Shown here: in pieces, positions 54,147 to 61,950 of the stretch | How positions within the stretch are numbered: the first letter of the stretch is position 1 | Layout of the letters: every line of letters starts with the position of its first letter | NCBI RefSeq assembly: GCF_029714945.1 | Contig: NZ_CP121634.1 | Span: 2,005,001 to 2,069,000, forward strand | Source of the DNA: Bradyrhizobium sp. CIAT3101 | GTDB lineage: Bacteria > Pseudomonadota > Alphaproteobacteria > Rhizobiales > Xanthobacteraceae | DNA length: 64,000 nucleotides | Direction of reading: 5' to 3' | Position numbers and translations under genes: made by a program | The notes under the pieces: generated by a model | Told to the model about the DNA's origin: nothing | The model's input: the letters and a program-made list of their open reading frames with translations, nothing else | Databases searched by the model: none

Positions 54147-55769
54147 TCACACTCTGATATCGACGCCGCTGCTCGATCCGAGCATGCGGCCATAGCTGCG
54201 GCTGACGGGGGCGCTCGCGGCCTGGTCATCCTCGCTGATGATCAGGCGGCGGGAATTGCTGCCATTGTCGTTGTTCTGGCCGGAGTTCTGTCCCGATGAA
54301 TTCTGGTCGCGCAGGCTGAAGGAGAGCCCGTTGCCGCCGGTCTTGAGGCCGGCATCGTCGAGCGCGCGCTGCAATTGCGGTGCGTCCTGACGCAGCATCT
54401 GCAGCGTCTCCGGCTTTTCGACGGTGAGATGCGAGGTGACCTGGCCGTTGCGGTCGACATTGATGCGGACGTCGATGCGGCCGAGATCGCCCGGATCGAG
54501 GCTGATGTCGAAGCGCGTCTTGCCGGCGCGCGCGGCGGCCGCGATCTCGACCGGAATGCCGCTGATCGGCACGGCGGTCGGATTAGCCGCGGTCGCGGTC
54601 AGCGTCGCGGTGGAGGCGGTGGCCGCGGACGTCGTATTGGTCAGCGGCGCCTGCACGGCGTTGGCCGCTTGCGTGCTGGCGTCGGTTGTCGCGCTAGCTG
54701 CGGCTTGCGTGTCGGCATGCGCGTGCGTGGTCGGCGCGGCTGGCGTCGCATCGGCGGTGCGATTAGTCGCGTCAGCCTTCGCATCGGCGGCAGCCGCGTC
54801 AGCTTGCGGCTTGGCGGCCTGCGGATGCGCGGCGGCGTTGGCCGTCGTCGCGGTCGCAGGATTTTGTGCGGTGGCCGCGGTCTGCGCGGTCTTGCCCGCG
54901 TCCTGGCCGATGTTGGAGACGTCGGTCTGGCCCTGCGCGGTCGCGGCGGCCTTGAACGAGGTCTTCGGCGTGCCCGGATCGACGGCGATCACCTGCGCGG
55001 CGTTCGCGGTGACATCGGTTGCGGTCGCATCCGTGGTTGCCGCGTCGGCCACCGCGACCTTCGCGTCGGTGGCCTTGGCATCGCCGGTCTTGGCAGTCTT
55101 GCCGGTCGCGTCGGTCTTGGTGCCGGCGATCTGCGCTGCGGTCGAGGCGCTGGCGGCGATGCCGGCGGCTGCGATCGTCAGCGGCGAGGAGGCGGTGTTG
55201 GCGGCCTGGTTGGCCGCCGCGTTCGGATCGACCGGCACCACGGGCGCGGCGACGGGGACGGCGGTCGGATCGGGCGTCGCTACCGGCGCTGCGGCGGCTT
55301 GTGCCGCGGCAGAGGCGTCGACCGCGACGGCGAGGCCGTCGGTGGTGGCGTCGGTCTTGTCGCTCTTGCCGTCCTTGGAGTCCTGCGACTTGTCGCCCGC
55401 CTTGGTGGTGGAGGCGTCGCTCTTGTCCTTGGTCTTGTCGGGAGCCTTGGTCGGATCGGTCGTCGTGTCGCTCGCCGCCTGCGTCGAGGAATCCGTGCTG
55501 TCGCTCGCCTTGCTCTGCGAGGATTGATCGGTCGAGGACGAGTCGCGCGTGCTGCGGTCGGACGAGGAGGACGACGAGTCGGTCCGCCGCGGCCCGGTGT
55601 CCTGGCTCGAGGACGAGGCGCTGTTGCTGATGGCCTGGGTGTTGCTGTCGACCAGCGACCCGAAGGAGTCGCTCGGCGTGGTGTCCTTGGTGCTCTGCGA
55701 CCGGGCAGGCTTTTGCTGCGCGCTGGAGACCTGCGCGCTTGCCGCTACGTCTGACGTGACACCAACCAC
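54147..55769 (-). CDS. fliK: Flagellar hook-length control protein FliK
   Basis: A 540-residue protein of strongly biased composition (alanine, threonine, aspartate, lysine and serine) over residues 20-400. The conserved C-terminal domain follows: KTRFDISLDPGDLGRIDVRI, NVDRNGQVTSHLTVEKPETL and LRQDAPQLQRALDDAGLKTG, typical of Flg_hook. It measures hook length and switches export specificity. GTG 55769 is chosen because AAGGGG lies 6 nt upstream; the frame is open to a TTG at 55823. It is followed directly by flgD. Confidence 0.9.
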   Translation of the reverse strand: MVGVTSDVAASAQVSSAQQKPARSQSTKDTTPSDSFGSLVDSNTQAISNSASSSSQDTGPRRTDSSSSSSDRSTRDSSSTDQSSQSKASDSTDSSTQAASDTTTDPTKAPDKTKDKSDASTTKAGDKSQDSKDGKSDKTDATTDGLAVAVDASAAAQAAAAPVATPDPTAVPVAAPVVPVDPNAAANQAANTASSPLTIAAAGIAASASTAAQIAGTKTDATGKTAKTGDAKATDAKVAVADAATTDATATDVTANAAQVIAVDPGTPKTSFKAAATAQGQTDVSNIGQDAGKTAQTAATAQNPATATTANAAAHPQAAKPQADAAAADAKADATNRTADATPAAPTTHAHADTQAAASATTDASTQAANAVQAPLTNTTSAATASTATLTATAANPTAVPISGIPVEIAAAARAGKTRFDISLDPGDLGRIDVRINVDRNGQVTSHLTVEKPETLQMLRQDAPQLQRALDDAGLKTGGNGLSFSLRDQNSSGQNSGQNNDNGSNSRRLIISEDDQAASAPVSRSYGRMLGSSSGVDIRV

Positions 55770-56126
55770 AGGCGACCCCTTGAAAACATCTTCGGACCAG
55801 GAGGTCAGCAAAGAGCGGGCCAATCCCCTGTTTCGACATTTTTTCTATTGATATCAATATCTTGGCGAATCGGGCCGGCTGCATCCGGCTCCCCGAAAAC
55901 CCCGTCATTTCTGCCGCCCCGGCAAGAATTGCCCTAAGCTTGCGGCGGCCGCGATTGCTTCACCGGAATGCCGCCTATATTAAAGGGTGCTCTCAGCCGC
56001 TTTCGACCGGGCCAGCCAGTGCCCTTCGGGAACCCAGGTTCCCGGGGACCGCCGGTGTCCCGGTCCAAGAGACCGGGACTCGCATCAGCAATCGCGGATC
56101 GCCGCCGTTACAATCGCTTAAGGCCC
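55770..56126. other. Divergent intergenic region between fliK and mnmA
   Basis: A 357-bp region that must contain both promoters. The only distinct structure I see is the palindrome at 55846-55859. The rest is GC-rich without recognised genes. Confidence 0.6.
55846..55859. promoter_or_regulatory. Perfect 14-bp palindrome upstream of fliK
   Basis: TATTGATATCAATA is a perfect palindrome 77 bp upstream of the chosen fliK start, in an AT-rich patch. It could be an operator; no known regulator is assigned. It resembles an FNR box lacking the 4-bp centre. Confidence 0.4.
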
Positions 56127-57311
56127 ATGCTCAACAGTCTGGATCTCGAAGGCCGTCCTGAGGACACCAGGGTCGTCGTTGCCATGTCGGGCGGCGTCGA
56201 TTCCTCGACGACGGCTGCGCTGTTGAAGGCCGAGGGCTACGACGTCGTCGGCATCACGCTGCAGCTCTACGACCATGGCGCGGCGACCCATCGCAAGGGC
56301 GCCTGCTGCGCCGGCCAGGACATCCACGACGCGCGTGACGTCGCGGCCAAGCTCGGCATTCCCCATTACGTGCTCGACTACGAGGACCGCTTCCGCGAGT
56401 CCGTCATCGACAATTTCGCCGACAGCTACGCTCTCGGCGAGACGCCGGTGCCGTGCATCGAGTGCAACCGCTCCGTCAAATTCCGCGACCTGCTGAAGAC
56501 CGCACGCGAGCTCGGCGCGCAGGCGCTCGCCACCGGCCATTATGTCGCCTCGCGCCGTCGCGACGACGGTTCGCGTGCGCTGGTGTGCGCGGCCGACAGC
56601 GACCGCGACCAGAGCTACTTCCTGTTCGCGACCACGCAGTCACAGCTCGACTTCCTGCGCTTCCCGCTCGGCGACATGACCAAGCCCGAGACGCGCGAGC
56701 TCGCGCGCCGCTTTGGTCTCTCCGTCGCCGACAAGCACGACAGCCAGGACATCTGCTTCGTGCCGACGGGCCGCTACACCGACATCATCACCCGGCTGCG
56801 TCCGAATGCGATGGACCCCGGCGACATCGTCGATCTCGATGGCCGCGTGCTCGGCCAGCATCACGGCATCGCCAATTTCACCATCGGCCAGCGCCGCGGC
56901 CTTGGCATCGCGGCCGCCGCGCCGCTGTATGTGGTGCGGCTCGAGGCCGCCAACCGCCGCGTCGTCGTCGGCCCGCGCGATGCGCTGAAGATGCACCGCA
57001 TCACCTTGCGCGACGTCAACTGGATCGGCGGCGGTGACATCGACCGCGCGATCGGTTCTGGCCTCGAGCTGTTCGTCCGCGTGCGCTCGACCCGCGCGCC
57101 GCAGCCGGCCTGGCTGCGCGGCGCGAACGGCCATTACGAGGTCGAGCTCGTCGCCGGCGAAGAGGGCGTCTCGCCGGGACAGGCCTGCGTGTTCTACGAC
57201 GCGCCGGGTGGGCAGGCACGCGTGCTCGGCGGCGGCTTCATCCAGAGCGCCGCGGCGAAGGCAGCGACGAGCAGCACGGCGAGGCCGCTCGCTGAGGCGG
57301 TTCGCGGCTAA
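56127..57311 (+). CDS. mnmA: tRNA-specific 2-thiouridylase
   Basis: A 394-residue enzyme that adds sulfur to uridine 34 of tRNA for Glu, Gln and Lys. The PP-loop is [19 protein letters not shown] near residues 15-33. Catalytic cysteines lie in [13 protein letters not shown] and [30 protein letters not shown] sequence ([18 protein letters not shown]) is typical. ATG 56127 is chosen, at the start of the conserved [11 protein letters not shown]; the longer frame runs into promoter DNA. The enzyme is cytoplasmic and acts with IscS-type sulfur carriers. Confidence 0.97.
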   Translation: MLNSLDLEGRPEDTRVVVAMSGGVDSSTTAALLKAEGYDVVGITLQLYDHGAATHRKGACCAGQDIHDARDVAAKLGIPHYVLDYEDRFRESVIDNFADSYALGETPVPCIECNRSVKFRDLLKTARELGAQALATGHYVASRRRDDGSRALVCAADSDRDQSYFLFATTQSQLDFLRFPLGDMTKPETRELARRFGLSVADKHDSQDICFVPTGRYTDIITRLRPNAMDPGDIVDLDGRVLGQHHGIANFTIGQRRGLGIAAAAPLYVVRLEAANRRVVVGPRDALKMHRITLRDVNWIGGGDIDRAIGSGLELFVRVRSTRAPQPAWLRGANGHYEVELVAGEEGVSPGQACVFYDAPGGQARVLGGGFIQSAAAKAATSSTARPLAEAVRG

Positions 57312-57360
57312 GCGCATGATCCGGAAAAGTGTGAAGCGGTTTTCCGACCAGATCATGCGC
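57312..57360. repeat. Palindromic repeat (GCGCATGATC...GATCATGCGC)
   Basis: The outer arms GCGCATGATC and GATCATGCGC are exact complements. The inner arms GGAAAA and TTTTCC surround GTGTGAAGCGG. It is a common rhizobial element as I recall and directly follows the mnmA stop, where it may terminate transcription. Confidence 0.85.
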
Positions 57361-57391
57361 AAGACAAAAAGCTAATACCGGGGCAGGGGGC

Positions 57392-58030
57392 ATGGCAGCA
57401 GATATCTCGCGGGCCGGGGTCGAGAAGGCCTATGGCCGCTGGGCGCCGGTCTACGATCTCGTGTTCGGCAAGGTGTTCGATGCCGGCCGGCAGTCGACCA
57501 TCGCCGAGGCCGACCGCATCGGCGGCCGCATCCTCGACGTGGGTGTCGGGACGGGCCTGTCGCTGTCGGACTATTCGCGCACCACAAAAATCTGCGGCGT
57601 CGATATTTCCGAGCCGATGCTGCGCAAGGCGCAACAACGCGTGCGCGCGCTCCGCTTGAGCAACGTCGAAGTGCTCTCGGTGATGGACGCGAAGAACCTG
57701 GCGTTCCCCGATGCCGCCTTCGACGCGGTGGTCGCGCAATATGTCATCACCGCCGTGCCCGATCCCGAAGGCACGCTCGATGAATTCGTGCGCGTGCTCA
57801 AGCCCGGCGGCGAGTTGATCCTGGTCAACCACATCGGCGCCGAAAAAGGTTTTCGCAAACTCTCCGAGCTCGCGTTTGCGCCGCTCGCCCGCCGCCTCGG
57901 CTGGCGCCCGGAATTCCCGTGGCAGCGCCTGGTGAACTGGGCCGCGAAGCACGGCGGCGTCACGCTGGCAGAGCGCCGCCCGATGCCGCCGATGGGCCAC
58001 TTTTCGCTGATCCGCTACCACAAATCGTAA
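57392..58030 (+). CDS. pmtA: PmtA-like SAM-dependent methyltransferase
   Basis: A 212-residue class I methyltransferase. The SAM-binding motif I is GRILDVGVGTGLSLSDY near residues 44-60. The N-terminal YGRWAPVYDLVFGKVFDAGR is characteristic of phosphatidylethanolamine N-methyltransferases of alphaproteobacteria, which make phosphatidylcholine. Post-motif segments include VVAQYVITAVPDPEGTLDEF and LKPGGELILVNHIGAEKGFR. It is 80 bp downstream of mnmA, separated by a palindrome. The genus likely has several Pmt enzymes, so the symbol is probable rather than certain. Confidence 0.85.
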   Translation: MAADISRAGVEKAYGRWAPVYDLVFGKVFDAGRQSTIAEADRIGGRILDVGVGTGLSLSDYSRTTKICGVDISEPMLRKAQQRVRALRLSNVEVLSVMDAKNLAFPDAAFDAVVAQYVITAVPDPEGTLDEFVRVLKPGGELILVNHIGAEKGFRKLSELAFAPLARRLGWRPEFPWQRLVNWAAKHGGVTLAERRPMPPMGHFSLIRYHKS

Positions 58031-58076
58031 TGTTCAGAGGCTGGAACATCGGGGCCGACCCGGGCGTTTCCTCCTC

Positions 58077-58439
58077 ATGCGCACGACATCAAACATCATC
58101 CTTGCGGGCCTCGTGATCGCAGCCTCTGGCGCCGCGATCGCGCAGGCCCCGCCCGCCCCGGCGACGCCGCCGCAAGCGACCGCGCCGCCATCCCCGACGC
58201 ACACGGCGAACTGCATGCCGCAGGACCGCCCGAATCGCGCCACTGCGCCCGACGGCACCACCACCGGCCAGGCCCGGGAACCGCTCGGCGACAAGCTGGC
58301 GAAATCCGACGGCGTGCTTTGCCCGCCCTCCGGCGTCGACCCCGACATGCACGCCCCCGCGCCGAGCACGGATGGGGCCATGCCTGTGATTCCGCCTCCC
58401 GGCAGCCCCGGCGGGGACCCAACGGTCCGGCCGAAATAG
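58077..58439 (+). CDS. Small proline-rich exported protein
   Basis: A 120-residue protein with a signal peptide (NIILAGLVIAASGAAIAQA, cleavage near residue 23). The mature part is rich in proline, alanine and threonine, with two cysteines (ANCMPQDRPN and GVLCPPSG) and a low-complexity C-terminus. It is 46 bp after the methyltransferase. Function unknown; similar small exported proteins occur in Bradyrhizobium. Confidence 0.75.
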   Translation: MRTTSNIILAGLVIAASGAAIAQAPPAPATPPQATAPPSPTHTANCMPQDRPNRATAPDGTTTGQAREPLGDKLAKSDGVLCPPSGVDPDMHAPAPSTDGAMPVIPPPGSPGGDPTVRPK

Positions 58440-58463
58440 CGAATCTCGCTGCACCCTTCCTTC

Positions 58464-58537
58464 GCCTCTTCCCCGTCGGGGAGAGGCCGGAATCCGCGCC
58501 AAAGCGCGGATTCCGGGTGAGGGGACTCTCCGCGAGT
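58464..58537. repeat. Intergenic repeat (CCCCGTCGGGGAGAGG family)
   Basis: It has the hairpin CTTCCCCGTCGGGGAGAGG, then the inverted pair GGAATCCGCGC and GCGCGGATTCC, and ends GGGTGAGGGGACTCTCCGCG. It belongs to the same family as 15759-15908 and 17944-18112. Confidence 0.8.
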
Positions 58538-58660
58538 TCGCGCCGGAAGCGGTCGATTCCGGCGCCAAAATCAGGCGCACTTAGCTTGACTTCCCGCCGC
58601 CCCCTTCCTTATATGCCGCGCGTTCGCGAGATCGGCGGTATCAGCCGTTCGCGACCCTTT

Positions 58661-58737
58661 GGCGGGGTAGCTCAGCTGGTTAGAGCACGGGAATCATAAT
58701 CCTGGGGTCGGGGGTTCGAGTCCCTCTCCCGCTACCA
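58661..58737 (+). tRNA. tRNA-Met (CAT), elongator type
   Basis: A 77-nt cloverleaf including the encoded CCA. The acceptor GGCGGGG pairs with TCCCGCT, the D arm is AGCTCAGCTGGTTAGAGCA, the anticodon loop reads ATCATAA with anticodon CAT, and the T arm holds GGTTCGAGTCCC. The G-U-ended acceptor and D-arm fit the elongator methionine tRNA rather than the initiator. Confidence 0.93.
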
Positions 58738-59005
58738 AACGCTTCCCCGCGCGCCTTTGACGCGGTTGGGAAAAGCTCTTTCCCCAGCAGAGCGTTTAAC
58801 CGGCCTGCTATCTCCACGGTCACACCACCCAAGCGCCCGGAAGACGGTGACCGTCTCGACCAGATCTCTCATGGCTTCGGCGGCTTCGCCGTCGCCCGCA
58901 CTGACACCCCTTGCGAGCGTCTCTTCAAGCCGGCCGAGTTGTGCCTCATATCGCTTGAGGATGGCCGGATGCGGCGCGACTTCCGTTGCGGTTGGAAATG
59001 CGGGC
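58738..59005 (-). pseudogene. Decayed C-terminal fragment of a site-specific (serine-type) recombinase
   Basis: On the minus strand one frame encodes VAPHPAILKRYEAQLGRLEE and GEAAEAMRDLVETVTVF. A one-base shift near 58825-58845 then gives GGVTVEIAGRLNALLGKELF. I recall this order from the C-terminal end of large serine recombinases in rhizobia. The catalytic part is absent and the frame is broken, so the gene is dead. It abuts the tRNA-Met 3' end. The assignment rests on memory of the family. Confidence 0.6.
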
Positions 59006-59144
59006 GACGTCCCGCAGCAAGCGGGATGCTAACGCGTGCAGGCAGTTCCGGAATTAACGCGCCGCGGGGACATCAAGCTTAATCCGCGACTTCGATTGCA
59101 CCGGGGCGACAGTGCGATAGCGTCTCTGCACCGGACATTGCCCT

Positions 59145-59504
59145 TTGGTCCGGGTCCCCAGTGGCGAAGCCGTCGCGCCAATATACTCGGCGCGTCGGCT
59201 TCGTTTGGCTGTAGAACAGTGGCGCGAGCTTTATTTGATCAAGCAGTCAGACCGCGAGAACATCGATCTCATTGAGATGCGTCGGCAGCTCACGGCCCTA
59301 CGCTCGCAACACTCGGACGACCTTCTCGTCGCATCGATATTGAACCGCTTCATCGTGAAGGTCGCATTCCTCTCGGAGCCGACAGACGCGAAGCACGAAC
59401 AGCTTCTCCGGTCCGAATTTTTGGAAACGTTGGAGAAGGTGCAGGCGATCACCTCGCATAAGGCAACGGCGCAGGGTTCAGCGGTCACGAAGCCGTTGAA
59501 GTAA
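59145..59504 (+). CDS. Possible small charged protein of unknown function
   Basis: An open frame of up to 119 residues with TTG start. The part from residue 22 on looks protein-like: LAVEQWRELYLIKQSDRENI and VASILNRFIVKVAFLSEPTD, predicted helical. The first 20 residues are doubtful and the true start may lie further in. There is no recognised family and no clear ribosome binding site. It may be a remnant belonging to the same decayed element as the recombinase fragment. Confidence 0.4.
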   Translation: MVRVPSGEAVAPIYSARRLRLAVEQWRELYLIKQSDRENIDLIEMRRQLTALRSQHSDDLLVASILNRFIVKVAFLSEPTDAKHEQLLRSEFLETLEKVQAITSHKATAQGSAVTKPLK

Positions 59505-59663
59505 CCGTAACGACCATATCTCATTGCGCTCCCTGAACGTGAAGCCGATGCTCGATGCAGTCGCGAAGTCGTCTTTGTTTCGCGTAACGATGCTTCGCGG
59601 CGAGGGGCTGCCGTTTTCTCGGGCGGCGACCCCGCCTTGCTACGAACCTTGAGGTGACCGAAA

Positions 59664-59930
59664 GTGTCTCTCGAATGGACGGGTATTGAACGGCGACGCG
59701 TCGCACGCAAGAGTCTCGAACAGATTGTTATGCTTTCTTTTCCAGACGAAGTGACGATCACGCCCTGCGAGATGTTGAACCTCTCTGTCCTCGGCGCCTG
59801 TGTGAGGACGAAAAATACCCCGATCCTATCGACCGACTTCCGATTGTCATTTGACGGCTTTCGAACATCGTTCGATTGTCGCTTGGTGTGGCGACAGGAC
59901 GACCGCGCGGGCATCTCATTCGTGTCTTAA
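59664..59930 (+). CDS. PilZ domain protein
   Basis: An 88-residue protein with the PilZ c-di-GMP-binding pattern: the RxxxR motif ERRRVARKS near residues 9-17, and the second motif region NLSVLGACVRTKN where (D/N)xSxxG is expected; NLSVLG fits. The C-terminal part VWRQDDRAGISFVS closes the barrel. The GTG start at 59664 has GAGG upstream. Single-domain PilZ proteins usually act as c-di-GMP adaptors. No partner is adjacent. Confidence 0.85.
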   Translation: MSLEWTGIERRRVARKSLEQIVMLSFPDEVTITPCEMLNLSVLGACVRTKNTPILSTDFRLSFDGFRTSFDCRLVWRQDDRAGISFVS

Positions 59931-60296
59931 GGTCGCGTATCGATCGGCGCGATCCCCGTCCAGAGGGCGCCGATGCCGTCACAGTCGGCGATCTTGATTG
60001 CCCGGCGTCGACCGCGCGCCGCTGATTCAGCGGGGCCGCCGGTGAGACTGTAAGCGCGTTGCGGCAGGCCGTTTCTGATGCGAAGCCGGTGCGGCGCTCC
60101 CAATTGGCCGATCGGCCGTGATTGCTTTCACGGTTGGCCCTCTGCGTCATCTCGCCATGGGTCTGGAGCCCGAATCCGCCGATCCCGACCGCGCGCGCTT
60201 AATGGGCGTTTAACGCTTTTGCGCAACAGATAGATCACCAGCGCGGAATTAGTCCTAGTTACAAGTGTGAGCCGAGCTCCCGAGGAGGGGAATCGG
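59931..60296. other. Intergenic region after the PilZ gene
   Basis: A 366-bp stretch in which I see no supported gene; open frames on the minus strand have the biased arginine-serine composition of shadows. No distinct repeat or promoter could be named. Confidence 0.55.
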
Positions 60297-60881
60297 ATGG
60301 GACTGCTTTTTGTCGGAGTGCTGGCAGGAGTCCTGATCGGCTTTGGCTGGTTTGCGCCCTCGCGAGGGTATTTCCTCGGCTGCGCGTCACGCCCCTGTTT
60401 CGACAGGGTTGCAGTCGCCCAACCCGCGCAACCAATGCCGACGGCATTGGCGTCGAATCCTGCGATCGTCAAACCGAATTCCGAAGCCCCGGGAAGGTCC
60501 GGCAAGACATCATCTCTGAAGAAACGCGGATCGGCCGATCTGGCCAAAGCGGCGTCCCCGCGGACGAGGATCAGCGTCACGGCATCCAAACGGCCTGCGG
60601 AAGCATCAGATCCCGTCCTGGACAAGGCGAAGGTCGCCATTGCGACGAAGATGGAGGATCCAGGATCGGCCGAATTCACCGATATGAAGCACACCATGCG
60701 AAAGAACACGCTTGGACGCCCCGTGGATACGATTTGCGGGCGCGTGAAAGGAAGAACCGCGTCAGGCGGTGAGACCGGAGAGAGACCGTTTCTTTATCTT
60801 GTGAAGGAGGACGAAGCATATGTCGTCGACGGCAAGTCGGGGTCGGCGGCGTCAACGGCGTATCGAAATATCTGCAATTAG
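60297..60881 (+). CDS. Exported or membrane-anchored protein of unknown function
   Basis: A 194-residue protein. Residues 1-22 form an N-terminal hydrophobic segment (LLFVGVLAGVLIGFGWFA). A low-complexity basic linker follows (residues 50-105). The C-terminal domain of about 85 residues (KVAIATKMEDPGSAEFTDMK, RPVDTICGRVKGRTASGG, YVVDGKSGSAASTAYRNICN) holds two cysteines that could form a disulfide. GAGGAGGGG precedes ATG 60297. I do not know a named family. Confidence 0.78.
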   Translation: MGLLFVGVLAGVLIGFGWFAPSRGYFLGCASRPCFDRVAVAQPAQPMPTALASNPAIVKPNSEAPGRSGKTSSLKKRGSADLAKAASPRTRISVTASKRPAEASDPVLDKAKVAIATKMEDPGSAEFTDMKHTMRKNTLGRPVDTICGRVKGRTASGGETGERPFLYLVKEDEAYVVDGKSGSAASTAYRNICN

Positions 60882-61094
60882 AGGACGCGTCGACTGCGTC
60901 ATCGCGCAGTACGCACCCAAGTAATTTGAGCGGAAAGAATTTCCACCCAGGGCGCCAGGTGATCCCACAGTGGATGCGGCACCAACGGCGGCACTGTGCC
61001 GCTCCCGTGATGATGCATTCAGGACGAATGCAGCGGCAGGGGACGCAATACGGAATGGGAATATCGCGGAAATTCTTTTCATCTCGAGGAAATC

Positions 61095-61877
61095 ATGCAC
61101 GACATAACCAATACCGCGAAGCGGCTGAATGACTCGCTCCACTTGCCGGTTCTGGTGATCATCGAGCCGCTCCTGTTGCCTCGCACATGCATTCTGAACG
61201 TCCTCAGGCGGGAACTGGACGAACTCGATATCCTCGACATGGCTTCGGTCCAGGGCCTTGATTGCACGTCGGCCCGCGATGTTCGTCTGGTGGTGCTGAG
61301 TATTGCGGACAAGCCCATCGACGATCCCTCGGTTGAGGACGATCTCGCCGTCGTCGTGGAGTGGTGTCCCGGCGCAGCAATTGCAGTCCTGTCGAACCAT
61401 GATGACGAGCCGACAGTGCAGGCTGCGATGCAGCGGGGCGTGCGCGGCTTTCTTTCCACCTCGTTGCCGATCGAGATCGTCATAGCTGGACTGCGCCTTG
61501 TTCTCGTCGGCGGCGTCTACAGGCCGTTGCCCATGGCCGGGATGAACAGGATATCGGGTTTCGAGACCTCGGATGCGCGCGGGCTTGCGCCCGCATATCT
61601 GATGAATGAGGGAACCGGAGTGGCCATTGACAGAAGCCTGATCGGTCTCACGCCTCGTGAGCAACAGGTTCTGGCGGAAATGGAGCTCGGCCTGCCCAAC
61701 AAGCTGATCGCCGCCAAATTGAACCTCTCGGAAAGCACAGTCAAAATGCACATCCAGCATATCATGCGGAAATGTGATGCGCACAATCGCACGGAAGCCG
61801 TCCTCCGCTGGCGCGGCCGGTTGCCCGCGCGGGGGCGCGATCACGACCCCGGCGCAGCTCCAATGCAGGAGACCTAG
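61095..61877 (+). CDS. LuxR-family regulator with degenerate receiver domain
   Basis: A 260-residue regulator. Residues 15-140 resemble a response-regulator receiver, but the phospho-acceptor position reads LVVLSIADKP with no aspartate in place, so it may not be phosphorylated. The C-terminal LuxR domain is canonical: GLTPREQQVLAEMELGLPNK followed by LIAAKLNLSESTVKMHIQHI. It lies next to the convergent type I secretion genes. A 13-bp tandem repeat straddles its stop codon. Confidence 0.9.
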   Translation: MHDITNTAKRLNDSLHLPVLVIIEPLLLPRTCILNVLRRELDELDILDMASVQGLDCTSARDVRLVVLSIADKPIDDPSVEDDLAVVVEWCPGAAIAVLSNHDDEPTVQAAMQRGVRGFLSTSLPIEIVIAGLRLVLVGGVYRPLPMAGMNRISGFETSDARGLAPAYLMNEGTGVAIDRSLIGLTPREQQVLAEMELGLPNKLIAAKLNLSESTVKMHIQHIMRKCDAHNRTEAVLRWRGRLPARGRDHDPGAAPMQET

Positions 61878-61905
61878 AGAGGAGACCTAGCGAGGAGACC
61901 TGGGG
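61867..61905 (+). repeat. Three 13-bp tandem repeats over a stop codon
   Basis: AGGAGACCTAGAG, AGGAGACCTAGCG and AGGAGACCTGGGG are arranged head to tail. The first copy contains the TAG stop of the LuxR-type regulator. Confidence 0.88.
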
Positions 61906-61950
61906 CCTGCCCCGGAACGCGATGACGATTCATCCCACGCGCATCGCGCT

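Noticed and set aside
54375..55754. Long plus-strand frames opposite fliK, rich in Gly/Arg or Ala/Val.
   Set aside because: They result from the low-complexity repeats of fliK read on the other strand.
56127..56128. An N-terminal extension of mnmA back to 55968.
   Set aside because: The conserved protein begins at 56127; the extension is proline/arginine-rich promoter DNA.
58757..59032. A 91-codon plus-strand frame after the tRNA.
   Set aside because: The opposite strand encodes the recognisable recombinase remnant; the plus frame is its shadow.
59758..60150. A 130-codon minus-strand frame overlapping the PilZ gene.
   Set aside because: Composition is Arg/Ser-rich and it overlaps a recognised gene; no motif is present.
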